Positions 54,339-64,000 of a stretch of DNA of 64,000 bases are shown in pieces. The DNA is from an uncultured Actinomycetes bacterium. Its GTDB lineage: Bacteria > Actinomycetota > Acidimicrobiia > Acidimicrobiales > RAAP-2. Numbering within the stretch: position 1 is the first letter of the stretch; every line of letters begins with the position of its first letter. The stretch is from contig CAIUMH010000134.1 of the NCBI GenBank assembly GCA_903900235.1, positions 1 to 64,000 of the forward strand, given 5' to 3'. The translations under genes and the position numbers were made by a program. The notes beneath the pieces are model-generated. The model saw only the letters and a program-made list of their open reading frames with translations, ran no database searches and was not told the origin of the DNA.

Positions 54339-56606
54339 TCAGCCAGCGGCGTCGAGGGCCGATTCGAGGGCCGTTGCCGAGCGCTGTGCCAGCGTGCTGA
54401 CCGCGAGGTCGAGCTGGCCGACAAGGACGAGCGAGTCTCCCCCGGTGTGACCGAGCACCCGGCAGGGCACGCCGGCGATCTCGGCCTGGGCAGCGACTGC
54501 CTCAGGGTCCGTCGAGGTCACGAGGAAGCGGCCTGGTCGCTCAGAGAACAGCCCCGCCGTCGAGACCCCGGTGGACACCGTGGCTCCCACGTCACCGGCG
54601 ATAGCCATCTCGGCCAGGGCAACGACCATGCCGCCCGAGCCGACGTCGTGGACCGAGCCCAGCAGGCCCGGGCGGCCAGCGGCGTGCTCCGCCACCATCC
54701 CGGCCACCAGTGCTGCGGTGGTGGCGAACTCGGCGAGGTCGAGGTCGAACAGCCGTCCGTCACGGTTGTTCAGGTAGTCCACCGCCAGCTGGCTCCCACC
54801 GAGCAATCCGGCGTCATCCGCCCCGAGCAGCAGTACGGTCTCCCCTTCTGACCAGCCCACCGACGGCGGCCGCTCGACGAGGTGTTCGACGAGGCCCAGA
54901 GTGCCGATCACGGCCGTCGGGTCGATGTCAGAACCACCGGACTCGTTGTAGAGGCTGACATTGCCGCCGATGACCGGCAGGCCGAGAGCCCGGCAGGCAT
55001 CGGCCATCCCGTCGATGGATTCCGACAGCTGCCACATGACCTCAGGGTGCTCAGGATTGCCGAAGTTGAGGCAGTTCACCACGGCCTCCGGCACGGCTCC
55101 CGTGCAGGCCAGATTGGCCACGCCCTCGGCCACCGTCGCCGCGGTGGCAGCCCGGGGATCGAGCGAGCCCCAGCGGGGGTTCGAGTCGGTCGACAACGAC
55201 ATTCCCCGACTCGAAGCCGGCAGGCCAGGGCCGGCGAGGCGGAGCAGGGCGGCGTCAGCTCCGGGGCCGATGACCGTATTCAGGAAGAGTTGGTGGTCGT
55301 ACTGGCGATAGACGGGAATGGGGTCAAGCAGCAACGACAGCAGGGCATCGGCGATATCGATGTCTTCCACCGAGGCCGACGGATCGATGGCGGCCCGGGC
55401 TGCTCGGTTCGCCGGCTCGACCAGCGGGCGCTCGTAGAGGGGAGCCTCATCGGCCAGTGAGGCTGCCGGAACCTCGCCGACGACCGCACCCCCCGCGTGC
55501 AGACGGAGCATGCCCACCGGCTCGCCCGCCTCGTCATAGTCCGGCTCGGTGACCCGGCCGATGACCGTGGCGGCCACCTCCCATCGACCACAGAGCTCGA
55601 TCACCATCGGCAGCGAATCAGGGGTGACGATGGCCAGCATCCGCTCCTGGGATTCGGATGTCATGACCTCCCAAGGCTCCATGCCGGGCTCGCGCCGGGG
55701 GATGGCGTCGACATCGACGTCCATGCCGACCCGTCCTCGAGCGGCGAGCTCGGAGGTTCCACACGCCAGACCGCCACCGCCAAGGTCCTGGATCCCGACC
55801 ACGAGCTTCTCGTCGAGCAGGGCCAAGCAGGCCTCGATCAGGCGCTTCTCCTCATAGGGGTCACCGACCTGGGTGGCCGGTCGCTTCGACTCATCGAGGC
55901 TGGCCGCGCCGTCCTCGCCTTCAAAGCCGGCCGAGGCCAAGACCGAGACCCCTCCGATGCCGTCGCGTCCCGTGGCCGAACCGAGCAGGACGGCGAGGTT
56001 CCCGGTGCCTGAGGCGATGCCGAGGACCAGGCGCTCGACAGGGAGGGCCCCGACGCAGAGCACGTTGACGAGCGGATTGGTCTGGTAGCAGGGGTCGAAG
56101 GTCAGCTCGCCACCGATGGTGGGCACGCCAACGGAGTTGCCGTAGCCCGAGATCCCCGAGACCACGCCCTCGATCAGCCAGCGCTGCCGGGCATCGTCTG
56201 GGGTGCCGAAGAACAGCGGATCCATGACGGCGAGCGGGCGGGCACCCATCGTGAAGATGTCACGCAAGATGCCGCCGACTCCGGTGGCCGCACCCTGGTA
56301 GGGCTCGATGGCGGAGGGGTGGTTGTGCGACTCGATGCGGATGGCGATGGCGATGCCATCGCCGGCGTCGATCACCCCCGCGTTCTCGCCCGGGCCCACG
56401 AGGACCTTGTCTCCGGTGGTCGGGAGGCGCTTGAGGTGGATGCGGGAGGACTTGTACGAGCAGTGCTCTGACCACATGACGCCGTAGAGGGCGAGCTCAA
56501 GGGGGTTGGGCTCTCGGCCGAGGACGGAGATGATGTCCTCAAGCTCGGTGTCCGTGAGCCCGAGGGCGCGGTGTAGCGGTTGGTCAGGGGAGCTCGACGC
56601 GGCCAT
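54339..56606 (-). CDS. purL: Phosphoribosylformylglycinamidine synthase, PurL subunit
   Basis: PurL is the small-type catalytic subunit (755 residues) that makes FGAM with PurQ (glutaminase) and PurS. Visible motifs are ALYGVMWSEHCSYKSSR, IRIESHNHPSAIEPYQGAATGVGG and the C-terminal repeat GLPVIGGNVSLYNES. ATG 56606 lies six bases after TAGGTT (56613-56618), a leaderless start. It is transcribed separately from purQ and purS, which lie about 1 kb away in the same direction. Confidence 0.95.
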   Translation of the reverse strand: MAASSSPDQPLHRALGLTDTELEDIISVLGREPNPLELALYGVMWSEHCSYKSSRIHLKRLPTTGDKVLVGPGENAGVIDAGDGIAIAIRIESHNHPSAIEPYQGAATGVGGILRDIFTMGARPLAVMDPLFFGTPDDARQRWLIEGVVSGISGYGNSVGVPTIGGELTFDPCYQTNPLVNVLCVGALPVERLVLGIASGTGNLAVLLGSATGRDGIGGVSVLASAGFEGEDGAASLDESKRPATQVGDPYEEKRLIEACLALLDEKLVVGIQDLGGGGLACGTSELAARGRVGMDVDVDAIPRREPGMEPWEVMTSESQERMLAIVTPDSLPMVIELCGRWEVAATVIGRVTEPDYDEAGEPVGMLRLHAGGAVVGEVPAASLADEAPLYERPLVEPANRAARAAIDPSASVEDIDIADALLSLLLDPIPVYRQYDHQLFLNTVIGPGADAALLRLAGPGLPASSRGMSLSTDSNPRWGSLDPRAATAATVAEGVANLACTGAVPEAVVNCLNFGNPEHPEVMWQLSESIDGMADACRALGLPVIGGNVSLYNESGGSDIDPTAVIGTLGLVEHLVERPPSVGWSEGETVLLLGADDAGLLGGSQLAVDYLNNRDGRLFDLDLAEFATTAALVAGMVAEHAAGRPGLLGSVHDVGSGGMVVALAEMAIAGDVGATVSTGVSTAGLFSERPGRFLVTSTDPEAVAAQAEIAGVPCRVLGHTGGDSLVLVGQLDLAVSTLAQRSATALESALDAAG

Positions 56607-56729
56607 AGACCAAACCTATCGCCCACCACGAGGACCCGAGGACCCCGGTCCACGCAGGTCCCCCGGCTTCAGCCGACCGTTGTTCATCGTGTTCTCCGCT
56701 CATGTCTCACTCATGGAACCAACCTGGCG

Positions 56730-56906
56730 ATGAACTCCTTGAAATTCAAGCAACAGGTTGGCTTCACCGCATCGGTACAAGAACTTGCAGAAATTATGGA
56801 TGCACACTCCCGCATGGGAGAAACTCCAGATCGCATTCTTCATCAGTTTAGAGAGGCGTCCCTGCCCCTCCGTAACTTTTGTCTACTTCATTTACCTATA
56901 AGGTAA
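56730..56906 (+). CDS. Small ORF in an AT-rich stretch (58 aa), uncertain
   Basis: This 58-codon frame reads MNSLKFKQQVGFTASVQELA and continues with a helical stretch. Codon third positions are unusually rich in A and T for this genome. It has no clear ribosome site or -10, and its stop lies in a small palindrome before the next gene. It could be a leader peptide, a foreign scrap or chance. The whole 56607-56978 stretch has no other gene. Confidence 0.3.
   Translation: MNSLKFKQQVGFTASVQELAEIMDAHSRMGETPDRILHQFREASLPLRNFCLLHLPIR
56892..56906 (+). promoter_or_regulatory. Small palindrome in the AT-rich leader of the basic protein gene
   Basis: TTACCT-ATA-AGGTAA forms 6-bp arms about 72 bases before the start of the 137-aa gene. 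It contains TATAAG, which could act as a -10, so a regulator could cover the promoter. Confidence 0.45.
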
Positions 56907-56978
56907 TAGAAATGACAGATCAATTCTTTACCATGATCTGATCTCAATGAACCAAGAACTACGGAACAAGGAGTTGAA

Positions 56979-57392
56979 ATGGCTGCACAGAAGACAGAGA
57001 TGAGCAAGGAGCACAAGGAGGCTCTGGCCCAGGGTCGACGCGAGGGTGCGGCGGTTCGTCGCTATCTCGAGGCCATCTCCGCCACCCGCGGCAAGCGTGG
57101 ACGCAAGCGCACCCCTGAGTCGGTCCAGCGCCGCATCAAGGCGATCGACACCGAGCTTGAGGGCAGCGATGCCCTCCAGGCCCTGCTGCTGCGTCAGGAG
57201 CGCAAGGATCTCGAGGTGGAGTTCAACCGTCTCGCCACCAAGCTCGACCTCAAGACGCTCGAAAAGGCGTTCATCAAGGCCGCCGGTCCCTATGGGAGCC
57301 GGAAGGGCATCGACTACTCGACCTGGCGCGACGCCGGCGTCGAGCCTTCAGTGCTCGTCAAGGCCGGGATCAAGCGCACCCGTCGCTCGTAG
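56979..57392 (+). CDS. Small basic conserved actinobacterial protein of unknown function
   Basis: This 137-residue, Lys/Arg-rich protein is predicted mostly helical: SKEHKEALAQGRREGAAVRRYLEAI, KRGRKRTPESVQRRIKAID, then a coiled-coil-like stretch and YGSRKGIDYSTWRDAGVEPSVLVKAGI. I recall similar unnamed proteins in other actinobacteria. The charge and helical character would suit RNA, DNA or ribosome binding. AAGGAG lies five bases before ATG 56979, and the long AT-rich leader (over 70 bases with a palindrome) is unlike the leaderless neighbours, suggesting strong or regulated expression. It is convergent with purQ across a hairpin. Confidence 0.75.
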   Translation: MAAQKTEMSKEHKEALAQGRREGAAVRRYLEAISATRGKRGRKRTPESVQRRIKAIDTELEGSDALQALLLRQERKDLEVEFNRLATKLDLKTLEKAFIKAAGPYGSRKGIDYSTWRDAGVEPSVLVKAGIKRTRRS

Positions 57393-57404
57393 CCGAGCGG
57401 AGCC

Positions 57405-57430
57405 CAGCCACCGTCAGCCGACGGTGGCTG
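57405..57430. terminator. Hairpin terminator between the basic protein gene and purQ
   Basis: CAGCCACCGTC, then AGCC, then GACGGTGGCTG forms 11-bp perfect arms. It overlaps the purQ stop codon and has no U tract. Lying between convergent genes, it probably ends both transcripts. Confidence 0.65.
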
Positions 57431-58094
57431 CGGCTGCCGCTCCAAGGAACGAGCGCAGCAGGACCGCTCCGTCCTCGGATCCAAGTAGCGACGAGACCGC
57501 TCGCTCAGGGTGTGGCATAAGTCCGACCACATTGCCCGCCTCGTTGGAGATCCCGGCGATCGAGTCGATCGAACCGTTGGGGTTGTCCACGTAACGCAGC
57601 ATGATCCGGTCCTGGGACTCGAGCTGGCTCAGAGTGTCGAGGTCGCAGGTGTAGCTGCCCGAGAAGTGATTGATCGGCACCGACAGCCGCTGCCCCACCG
57701 TGGCAGACGACGTCAGGACCGACGACGTCGAGACCACCTCGAGCTCGCTCGGCTGGCAGAGGAACGTCAGGCCTCGGTTCTTCTGCAACGCTCCGGGGAG
57801 CAGATGGGCCTCACACAGCACCTGGAAGCCGTTGCAGATGCCCACCACCGGTCCGCCGGCTTCCGCAAAGGTCCGGACAGCCTCCATGATGGGGCTGAAC
57901 CGGGCGATGGCACCGGGACGCAGGTAGTCGCCGTGGGCAAACCCTCCAGGCAGGATCAGCCCGTCGAGCTGGCCGAGCGATGTGTCGGTGTGGAAGATCA
58001 GCCGACCTTCACCACCAAGGGCGTCGACCGCCCCAACCGCATCGTGCTCACAGTTGGTTCCGGGGAAGACGATGACGCCGATCGATGCGCTCAT
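57414..58094 (-). CDS. purQ: Phosphoribosylformylglycinamidine synthase, PurQ glutaminase subunit
   Basis: PurQ is the class I glutaminase that feeds ammonia to PurL. The 226-residue protein has the nucleophile in VGICNGFQVLCEA, the His/Glu pair in LMPHPERAV, and VIVFPGTNCEHD at the start. The track joins it to upstream sequence; ATG 58094 overlaps the purS stop (ATGA). It is the last gene of the purA-D-B-C-S-Q operon. Confidence 0.95.
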   Translation of the reverse strand: MSASIGVIVFPGTNCEHDAVGAVDALGGEGRLIFHTDTSLGQLDGLILPGGFAHGDYLRPGAIARFSPIMEAVRTFAEAGGPVVGICNGFQVLCEAHLLPGALQKNRGLTFLCQPSELEVVSTSSVLTSSATVGQRLSVPINHFSGSYTCDLDTLSQLESQDRIMLRYVDNPNGSIDSIAGISNEAGNVVGLMPHPERAVSSLLGSEDGAVLLRSFLGAAAAATVG

Positions 58095-58345
58095 CCGAGC
58101 GGTTCCACCTCGATGACGCTCTCCTCGATCACCGGGTTGGCCAGAAGCCGATCGGCGAGCGAGGCGGCCATCGATCGTGCTGCCTCGAGGTCGGCAGCGT
58201 CGAGCTCGACTCTGAAGCTGCGGCCAGACTCCACCGAGGCGACGGACGTGAAGCCCAGGGCGGGCAGTGCCCGCAGGATGGTCGCGCCCTCGGGATCTGC
58301 GATCCCATGGCGGAGGCGGACGTCGACGTGGGCAAGGAACCTCAT
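58091..58345 (-). CDS. purS: Phosphoribosylformylglycinamidine synthase, PurS subunit
   Basis: PurS is the small adaptor that assembles PurL with PurQ. It has 84 residues with VDVRLRHGIADPEG, an ALGFTSVASVESGRSF strand and a C-terminal VIEESVIEVEPL. ATG 58345 overlaps the purC stop by four bases; the track start at 58363 is upstream of the conserved part. Overlaps on both sides show tight coupling. Confidence 0.93.
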   Translation of the reverse strand: MRFLAHVDVRLRHGIADPEGATILRALPALGFTSVASVESGRSFRVELDAADLEAARSMAASLADRLLANPVIEESVIEVEPLG

Positions 58346-59253
58346 GGCCGGCCACCATACCAATCGCTGAGGTGCCTCCCGGTCATGCGCTCGTATGCGG
58401 CGACGTAGCGGGCGGAGGTCGTGGCCACCACCTCGTCAGGGAGCGACGGAGGCGGAGGCGTGCGATCCCAGTCCTGGGCGCTCAGCCAGTCCCGAAACGG
58501 CTGCTTGTCGAAGGCCGGTGGCGTCTCGCCCTCGACCACTTCGTCAGCCGGCCAGAGCCGCGACGAGTCCGGGGTGACGACCTCGTCGCACAGCACCAGG
58601 TGTCCGTCGATCACGCCGAGCTCGAACTTGGTATCGGCCAGGATCAGGCCGGCAGCGGCGGCCCGTTCGGTGGCAGCGGCGAAGAGCCGGAGACACAGCG
58701 ACGATGCCTCGGCAAGGCGGGCGTCGCCCACGATGCCGGCCGCGGTGGCGATGTCGATGTTCTCATCATGCCCCTCCTCCGCCTTGGTCGATGGGGTGAA
58801 GATCGGCTCGGGGAGTCGGCTGGCCAGGGTCAGCCCAGCGGGGGCGGCCATGTGATGGATGGTCCCATGCTCCCGATATTCCTCCCAGGCCTGGCCGGCC
58901 AGGAATCCTCGCACGATGCACTCGAGCGGGAGCATCTCGGCTCGTCGGACCAGCATGGTTCGGCCGTGCAGATCGCTGAGTCCGGCAAACCCCGTCACGG
59001 CCTCGTCGATCACCTCGGGATCACAGCTGAGCAGCGACCCTCGGGCTGCATCGCCGAGCTCGGCACACCAAAAGGCCGTCATGGCGGTGAGGACCCGGCC
59101 CTTGTCGGGGATGGGTTCAGCCATCACCACGTCAAAGGCGCTGATCCGGTCAGAGGCCACCATCAAGAGCCGGTCTTCGCCGAGGGCGTAGAGCTCGCGG
59201 ACCTTGCCGGTGTGGATGGGCTCGAGCCCGAGGTCGGAGAGGCTGGCAGCCAT
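58342..59253 (-). CDS. purC: Phosphoribosylaminoimidazole-succinocarboxamide synthase (SAICAR synthetase)
   Basis: PurC joins aspartate to CAIR to form SAICAR. The protein has 303 residues, similar to the long actinobacterial/fungal type. It has the ATP-binding start HTGKVRELYALGEDRLLMVASDRISAFD, ECIVRGFLAGQAW, and SRLWPADE with its metal-binding acidic residues. The start codon overlaps the purB stop and its stop overlaps purS. Confidence 0.94.
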   Translation of the reverse strand: MAASLSDLGLEPIHTGKVRELYALGEDRLLMVASDRISAFDVVMAEPIPDKGRVLTAMTAFWCAELGDAARGSLLSCDPEVIDEAVTGFAGLSDLHGRTMLVRRAEMLPLECIVRGFLAGQAWEEYREHGTIHHMAAPAGLTLASRLPEPIFTPSTKAEEGHDENIDIATAAGIVGDARLAEASSLCLRLFAAATERAAAAGLILADTKFELGVIDGHLVLCDEVVTPDSSRLWPADEVVEGETPPAFDKQPFRDWLSAQDWDRTPPPPSLPDEVVATTSARYVAAYERMTGRHLSDWYGGRP

Positions 59254-60559
59254 CAGACCGTGATTCCCTCGAGGGCGGTCAGGTAGCGGTGACGGTGGGT
59301 GAGCATCCGGTCGAGGTCGAAGGCCCGGTCGAGCTCCGCAACGCTCAGAGTCACCTCGGCATCGGCCTCGACAATCCCTCGGAACTGCTCGCGTGACTCG
59401 ACGGCCGAGCGGGCAGCACGCTGCACGATCCGATAGGCATCATCACGGGTCATCCCATGATCGATGAGGGTCAGCAGCACCGACTGGCTGTAGACGAGGC
59501 CGAGGCTCCCCTCATTGAGGTTGCGCAGGGCACGCTCGTCATTGATCACGAGGCCGTCGACGAGGCCGGTTGCCTTGCGCAGAACATAGAGGGCCAGCAA
59601 ACAGGCGTCGGGCAGGACGACGCGCTCGACCGAGCTGTGCGAGATGTCTCGCTCATGCCACAACGCCACGTCTTCGAGTCCGGCCCCGAGGTAGCCCCGG
59701 AGCACCCGAGCGAGGCCGCAGAGCCGCTCGGAGAGGATCGGATTGCGCTTGTGCGGCATGGCCGACGAACCCTTCTGGCCCGGAGCGAACGCCTCTTCGA
59801 CCTCGCCGACCTCCGATCGCGCCATGTGACGGACCTCGGTGGCCAGATGCTCGATGGTGGCCCCGGTCGCCGCGATCGCCCACAGCAGCTCGGCGTGGCG
59901 GTCCCGGGCGATGACCTGGGTGGCAGGCACCGGCGTGAGACCCAATGCCTCGCAGACGAAGTCCTCGACCGATGGGTCGATGTTCGAGTACGTCCCCACG
60001 GCCCCCGAGAGCTTCCCAACTGCAATCGCCGCCCGGGCCCGGACCAGCCGCTCGCGGTCGCGCTCCGCGGCGAGGGCGAACAGCGCCATCTTCGCCCCGA
60101 AGGTCGTCGGTTCGGCGTGCATGCCGTGGGTCCGGCCCACCACGGGGACGTCGATCAGCTCCCGGGCCCGCCGAACGAGCACAGCCACGAACTCGGTCGA
60201 GGCCTCGATCAACAGATCAGCTGCCTTGGCCAGCTGCCAGCACAGCGCAGTGTCCACCACGTCTGAGGAGGTCAGGCCATAGTGAATCCACGTCCCCTCA
60301 GGGGCGCCGATCCGGTCCTGGACGATGTCCACGAAGGCAGCGGTGTCGTGGTTGGTGATGGCCTCTCGGGCGTCAACATCGGCCACGAAGGCTGCGTCGA
60401 TCTCGGGAGCTCGCGTGCGACAGGCGGCGGCATCGGCCACCGGGACGATGCCCAGCTGCGACAGCGCCTCGGCAGCGAGCAGCTCAACCTCAAGCATGGC
60501 CCCGAAGCGAGCCTCGTCGCTGAACAGGGCCGCCATGTCCTTGGGTGAATAGCGCGGAA

Positions 60560-60563
<4 letters not shown>
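59253..60563 (-). CDS. purB: Adenylosuccinate lyase
   Basis: PurB removes fumarate from SAICAR and from adenylosuccinate, steps 8 and the last of AMP synthesis. The 436-residue protein has the family signature GSSAMPHKRNP, the catalytic His stretch VGRTHGMHAEPT, and TSSDVVDTALCWQL. The start overlaps the purD stop (ATGA), so it is translated from the same message as purA, purD and purC. Confidence 0.95.
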
Positions 60564-63153
<2,590 letters not shown>

Positions 63154-63254
63154 TCATCTTAATCGAACGGGGTGGCCGGGCTCGTCCGCCGCGTGGCCGA
63201 ACCCGCCTGCCGATCCGCCAGGCGGACGACGCTCGCCGGGCGCGCTGGCGACGC

Positions 63255-64000
63255 TCAGCCGCACCGCCCCAGATCAGGGGGGCCAGCCCGCAGGAACAGC
63301 GGCCGGAGTCCCGGGCTGAACATGGCGACCCCCATGGTGCGGGCCTCGAGGAACCCCCGGTTGTAGTGGTCGAAGGCATTGACGTAGCGGAACAGGCCGG
63401 CGGCCACGTACAGGTTCTCTCCGCAGGCCAGCTGCCATGGCGTCAGCCGTGGCGCGTTGACGATCAGGCGACCGGCGGCCTCTTGGTCCACATGCCATCG
63501 CTCCGCGGTCGACCAGGCCGGCACCAGCGAGGCGACGAAGATCGCCACGACGGCCAGCCCCACGGCCACGCGGGCCCCGAGCGCTCTCGCCGGGCGCGGA
63601 CGCCCGTCGGGCGACCCCCAACGACGCGTGAGGTGAAGGACCACGCCGGCCCAGGCGATCCGCGCGGCGAACGCGTAGTACTGCGGGGTCCCGGAGGTGT
63701 AGTGGAGGCGACCGAGCGCGGTCATCAGCGCCACCGCCAGGCCGAAGGCGACCAGCGCCGCGGCGACCGGCACCCGCGGCCCCTGCCGATGCTCGCGCCC
63801 TGCCGACACCAGCACCATGGCGCTGGCCACGAGGAGCGCGCCGCCGAGCACGAGGGGGGCGATCCCGCCCGTCCCCGGAGAGAACGGGACGAGCAGCCCG
63901 AGCACCCGGAAGAAGAAGGGGGCCAGCGCACCGGGGTGGGCGAGCGAGGACAGGAGCGAGCAGTCTCGATGGGGAGGGCAGAAGTGCATGCCCGCCGAGA
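63255..64000 (-). CDS. Polytopic membrane protein, C-terminal part (cut by window edge)
   Basis: The last 244 or more residues of a membrane protein with about five helices end in an extracytoplasmic tail (WHVDQEAAGRLIVNAPRLTP, then CGENLYVAAG). The frame stays open to the window edge, so the true start is outside. The tail with CGE and a terminal cysteine resembles the paired cysteines of the membrane proteins in the glycan region. Function unknown; the helices and tail would fit a GT-C or polymer-assembly protein. Confidence 0.6.
   Translation of the reverse strand, partial: SAGMHFCPPHRDCSLLSSLAHPGALAPFFFRVLGLLVPFSPGTGGIAPLVLGGALLVASAMVLVSAGREHRQGPRVPVAAALVAFGLAVALMTALGRLHYTSGTPQYYAFAARIAWAGVVLHLTRRWGSPDGRPRPARALGARVAVGLAVVAIFVASLVPAWSTAERWHVDQEAAGRLIVNAPRLTPWQLACGENLYVAAGLFRYVNAFDHYNRGFLEARTMGVAMFSPGLRPLFLRAGPPDLGRCG

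Overview
The window is high-GC DNA from an actinobacterium. The RegX3-type response regulator, the PurS/PurQ/small-PurL purine system, encoded CCA on only some tRNAs, and a recurring start-site layout (TANNNT, then 6-8 nt, then ATG or GTG) all fit. The overall look suggests class Acidimicrobiia or a relative, but this is an inference that 16S or marker genes would have to settle. No insertion sequence, integrase, phage gene or CRISPR array was seen.

Layout. 0-7 kb: the end of a sensor kinase with its response regulator, serS, a two-gene ABC exporter, a TlpA-like thioredoxin, and divergent ctaB/ctaA for heme A. 7-12.5 kb: a P450, tRNA-Glu, a TauE/SafE anion exporter with a strong AT-rich palindrome, a class II aldolase, a thioesterase and a Nur-box-controlled nickel transporter. 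12.5-14.5 kb: tRNA-Asp and tRNA-Phe followed by a DUF4143 ATPase with tandem 23-bp repeats abutting a possible Fic remnant. 14.5-18.4 kb: an acyl-CoA dehydrogenase, then an ECF sigma factor, anti-sigma factor, Sco and Met/His-rich protein module. 18.6-27 kb: accessory metabolism (acyltransferase, lipoprotein, methyltransferase, an unlisted 48-aa zinc ribbon, GH43 glycosidase, amidohydrolase, serine hydrolase, enoyl-CoA hydratase). 27-30 kb: purF-purM-pyrE.

30-53 kb is a large envelope-glycan region. It holds three acyltransferase-3 proteins (one with an SGNH domain), a glycosyltransferase-methyltransferase fusion, a 2-oxoglutarate oxygenase, an AftB-like GT-C protein, four tandem paralogous membrane proteins sharing a CGCGD motif, a pair of paralogous ~700-aa membrane proteins, and another GT-C-like protein. 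53-63 kb: a PHP phosphoesterase, purL, an AT-rich leader with a small basic protein, and a tightly overlapping purA-purD-purB-purC-purS-purQ operon. The window ends inside a membrane protein gene.

How it fits together. Purine synthesis genes flank the glycan region on both sides. The heme A genes, TlpA-like protein and Sco point to aa3-type oxidase assembly. The strongest candidates for undescribed biology are the CGCGD membrane family, with its loop-1 CxC and C-terminal cysteine pair. The leaderless mini-ORF and the truncated paralog, which seem to deliver ribosomes to downstream membrane genes, come next.
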